Source: a bacterium (lineage in GTDB: Bacteria > JAMCPX01). From it: a stretch of 5,259 nt of DNA. The notes under the pieces were generated by a model. It was not told the DNA's origin, searched no databases, and saw only the letters and a list, made by a program, of their open reading frames with translations. The position numbers and the translations under genes were made by a program. This document shows positions 4,164 to 5,259 of this stretch, in pieces. The DNA lies in contig JAJYLM010000145.1 of NCBI GenBank assembly GCA_021787655.1, positions 1 through 5,259 of the forward strand, written 5' to 3'. How positions within the stretch are numbered: position 1 is the stretch's first letter; each line of letters opens with the position of its first letter.

Positions 4164-4880
4164 ATGAAAGGTTGTATGAAAAAACTCAACGATACCGTTT
4201 ATCTGCTGGAGTCCGGCAAGTTTGTAAACATGTATGCGATAGTCCACGGCAAAAGCGCCGTGATTATCGATACTGCAACGCCGGGCAAGGCCAATAATAT
4301 CCTTGATGAGCTTGCGTCGATACGGGTGAAACCCTGCGATATCGAGGCAGTGATCATAACTCATGCACACCCCGATCATGCGGGATCGAGCGGGGCACTC
4401 CTGGCGAGGCTCTATGCGAAGCTCCACGTACACAAGGGCGATCTCGGCGTTTTACTGGGCAAAGAACCCTTTCCCAAGCCTCGGTATGCGATGGAAAAGC
4501 TGTCCGTGTTCGTCACCACGCATATTTGGAAATACAATCCCCCTCCTGAAGCTGTAGCTCTGGAAGAAGGTTCACCGGTCCCCGGCTTTCCGGGTCTGAA
4601 GATAGTCCATACGCCCGGGCATACCCCCGGTTCCCTCTCGGTCCTGGATACGCAGAGCGGTACGCTTTTCTGCGGCGACGCACTCAATAACCGGTCTGAC
4701 CGGCTGACCGGACCGCTGAAATATTTTACCGGCGATATGGATCAGGCATGGCGCTCCATAGAAAAAATCTCAGAGCTGAATTTCAATGCGCTCTGTCCGG
4801 GACACGGGAATTGGATCCCCGGCGGCGCACAGCAAAAGGTCAAAACACTTATTGCCGGAAGACAGCACAAACGCAGCTGA
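4164..4880 (+). CDS. Metallo-beta-lactamase-fold hydrolase, glyoxalase II-like
   Basis: The 238-residue cytoplasmic protein has all the di-metal ligands of the fold: T-H-A-H-P-D-H-A-G with H67, H69, D71 and H72, HTPGHTPGS with H153, the bridging Asp in CGDAL (D172), and CPGHG with H214. The N-terminal strands (NDTVYLLESGKFVNMYAIVHGKSAVIIDTATPG) present the usual D36-T start of the fold. The family includes glyoxalase II, lactonases and other thioester or ester hydrolases. The substrate cannot be read here, and the loop at about 96-130 (LLGKEPFPKPRYAMEKLSVF onward) probably forms the substrate cover. The start may be ATG 4164 or ATG 4176: AAAGG sits just before the second, while GAAGG lies 13 bases before the first, so neither is decisive. 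It is divergent from the ankyrin gene and convergent with the flavoprotein gene, and so is likely monocistronic. Confidence 0.92.
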   Translation: MKGCMKKLNDTVYLLESGKFVNMYAIVHGKSAVIIDTATPGKANNILDELASIRVKPCDIEAVIITHAHPDHAGSSGALLARLYAKLHVHKGDLGVLLGKEPFPKPRYAMEKLSVFVTTHIWKYNPPPEAVALEEGSPVPGFPGLKIVHTPGHTPGSLSVLDTQSGTLFCGDALNNRSDRLTGPLKYFTGDMDQAWRSIEKISELNFNALCPGHGNWIPGGAQQKVKTLIAGRQHKRS

Positions 4881-4903
4881 ACCGCTGCGGACCGCGAACA
4901 GCT
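4875..4903. terminator. Weak hairpin between two convergent genes
   Basis: AGCTG (4875-4879) and CAGCT (4899-4903) are perfect reverse complements spanning the 21-base gap between the two convergent stop codons, with a small CCG-CTG-CGG stem inside. The pairing is interrupted and no U-run follows on either strand. A shared terminator is possible but poorly supported. Confidence 0.2.
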
Positions 4904-5259
4904 ATGCGATCTGATCCCCGGCGCCCGGTATGCCGAGATTATAGATCTTTTCTATTTTGATAGATACGACAGCCTTTGGAGCCGGTCTGCCTATCTTCTG
5001 CGCCATACTCACGGCGTCTTCATAGAGCTTGCCTGAGGTCACGATCTCCGGTGTCCCGACAAAGCGGAAACCCTTGAGTTTTTCCCTGTCGACAACGGCG
5101 ATTGCCACCTTCGAACCCTTGCTCACGTTGTTCCAGGTCTGCTTTACGGTTGCCTCGTTATAAGCGATATGCTCATCATCGATGACCCGGGTGCTTCTCT
5201 TTGGACCGATATTCGGTGTACCGTCCGCATTGACGGTCGCGACAAAACACTGCTGTGCC
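4902..5259 (-). CDS. Pyridoxamine 5'-phosphate oxidase-family FMN-binding protein, C-terminal part
   Basis: Reading the minus strand in from the right edge gives 118 residues ending at TAG 4902-4904. They begin AQQCFVATVNADGTPNIGP, with KRSTRVIDDEHIAYNEATVKQ next, and later KVAIAVVDREKLKGFRFVGTPEIV. This is the split-barrel flavin-binding fold: the F-V-A-T-V-N-x-D-G-x-P-N-x-G-P strand pair, the W/N-rich segment before the next strand, and G-F-R-F-V-G-T-P as the barrel strand followed by a helix with LYEDA. Members bind FMN or F420 and act as oxidases, reductases or flavin stores. This short type in anaerobes is usually uncharacterised. The start codon and perhaps 20-25 residues lie beyond the window. 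GTG 5126 is an internal codon, not the start, because homology continues upstream of it. It is convergent with the hydrolase gene, 21 bases away. Confidence 0.88.
   Translation of the reverse strand, partial: AQQCFVATVNADGTPNIGPKRSTRVIDDEHIAYNEATVKQTWNNVSKGSKVAIAVVDREKLKGFRFVGTPEIVTSGKLYEDAVSMAQKIGRPAPKAVVSIKIEKIYNLGIPGAGDQIA

Noticed and set aside
4902..5126. A complete 74-residue protein starting at GTG 5126
   Set aside because: The same frame continues to the window edge and the upstream part carries the conserved N-terminal half of the PNPOx-like domain, so 5126 is an internal codon.

Overview
The window looks like an ordinary stretch of a mesophilic bacterial chromosome of mid G+C content. 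Nine protein genes can be supported, seven complete and two cut by the window edges. The families present (V4R/heme-NO-binding-like proteins, a small YjbQ operon, a DUF2007 protein, an FMN-binding pyridoxamine-phosphate-oxidase-like protein, a glyoxalase-II-like hydrolase and a MazEF-type module) are most reminiscent to me of anaerobic Desulfobacterota or Nitrospirota relatives. That placement is inference from protein style, not a search. The first ~760 bases are visibly more A+T rich than the rest, which fits a mobile toxin-antitoxin module.

Layout. Bases 1-552 (+) hold the 3' end of an antitoxin gene overlapping a complete MazF/PemK-like toxin gene. Bases 553-768 are an A+T-rich spacer with an inverted repeat and a TATAAT box. 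Bases 769-1329 (+) encode a membrane methyltransferase of the isoprenylcysteine/phospholipid methyltransferase type. Bases 1330-1508 are a convergent spacer with a consensus DnaA-box-like 9-mer and a hairpin. Bases 1509-2102 (-) encode a cysteine-rich V4R-like protein with its own likely promoter in the 178-base gap upstream. Bases 2281-3522 (-) form a compact three-gene operon, transcribed in the order V4R/HNOB-like protein, YjbQ, DUF2007 protein. Bases 3652-3996 (-) encode a small ankyrin-repeat protein, divergent from a metallo-beta-lactamase-fold hydrolase at 4164-4880 (+). The shared upstream region carries a promoter, a leader hairpin and a perfect 6+6 inverted repeat. Bases 4902-5259 (-) are the C-terminal part of a PNPOx-like flavoprotein, convergent with the hydrolase gene.

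How the genes might work together. The toxin-antitoxin pair is a self-contained unit. The most suggestive grouping is on the minus strand: two different proteins that resemble small-molecule-binding V4R/HNOB domains without an attached output domain, one of them in a tight operon with YjbQ and a DUF2007 protein, a family named for putative signal transduction. Whether this is a ligand-sensing module is unproven. The other genes look like stand-alone housekeeping or accessory functions. I found no CRISPR array, insertion sequence, rRNA gene or complete tRNA gene, and no stretch of more than 300 bases without a gene.
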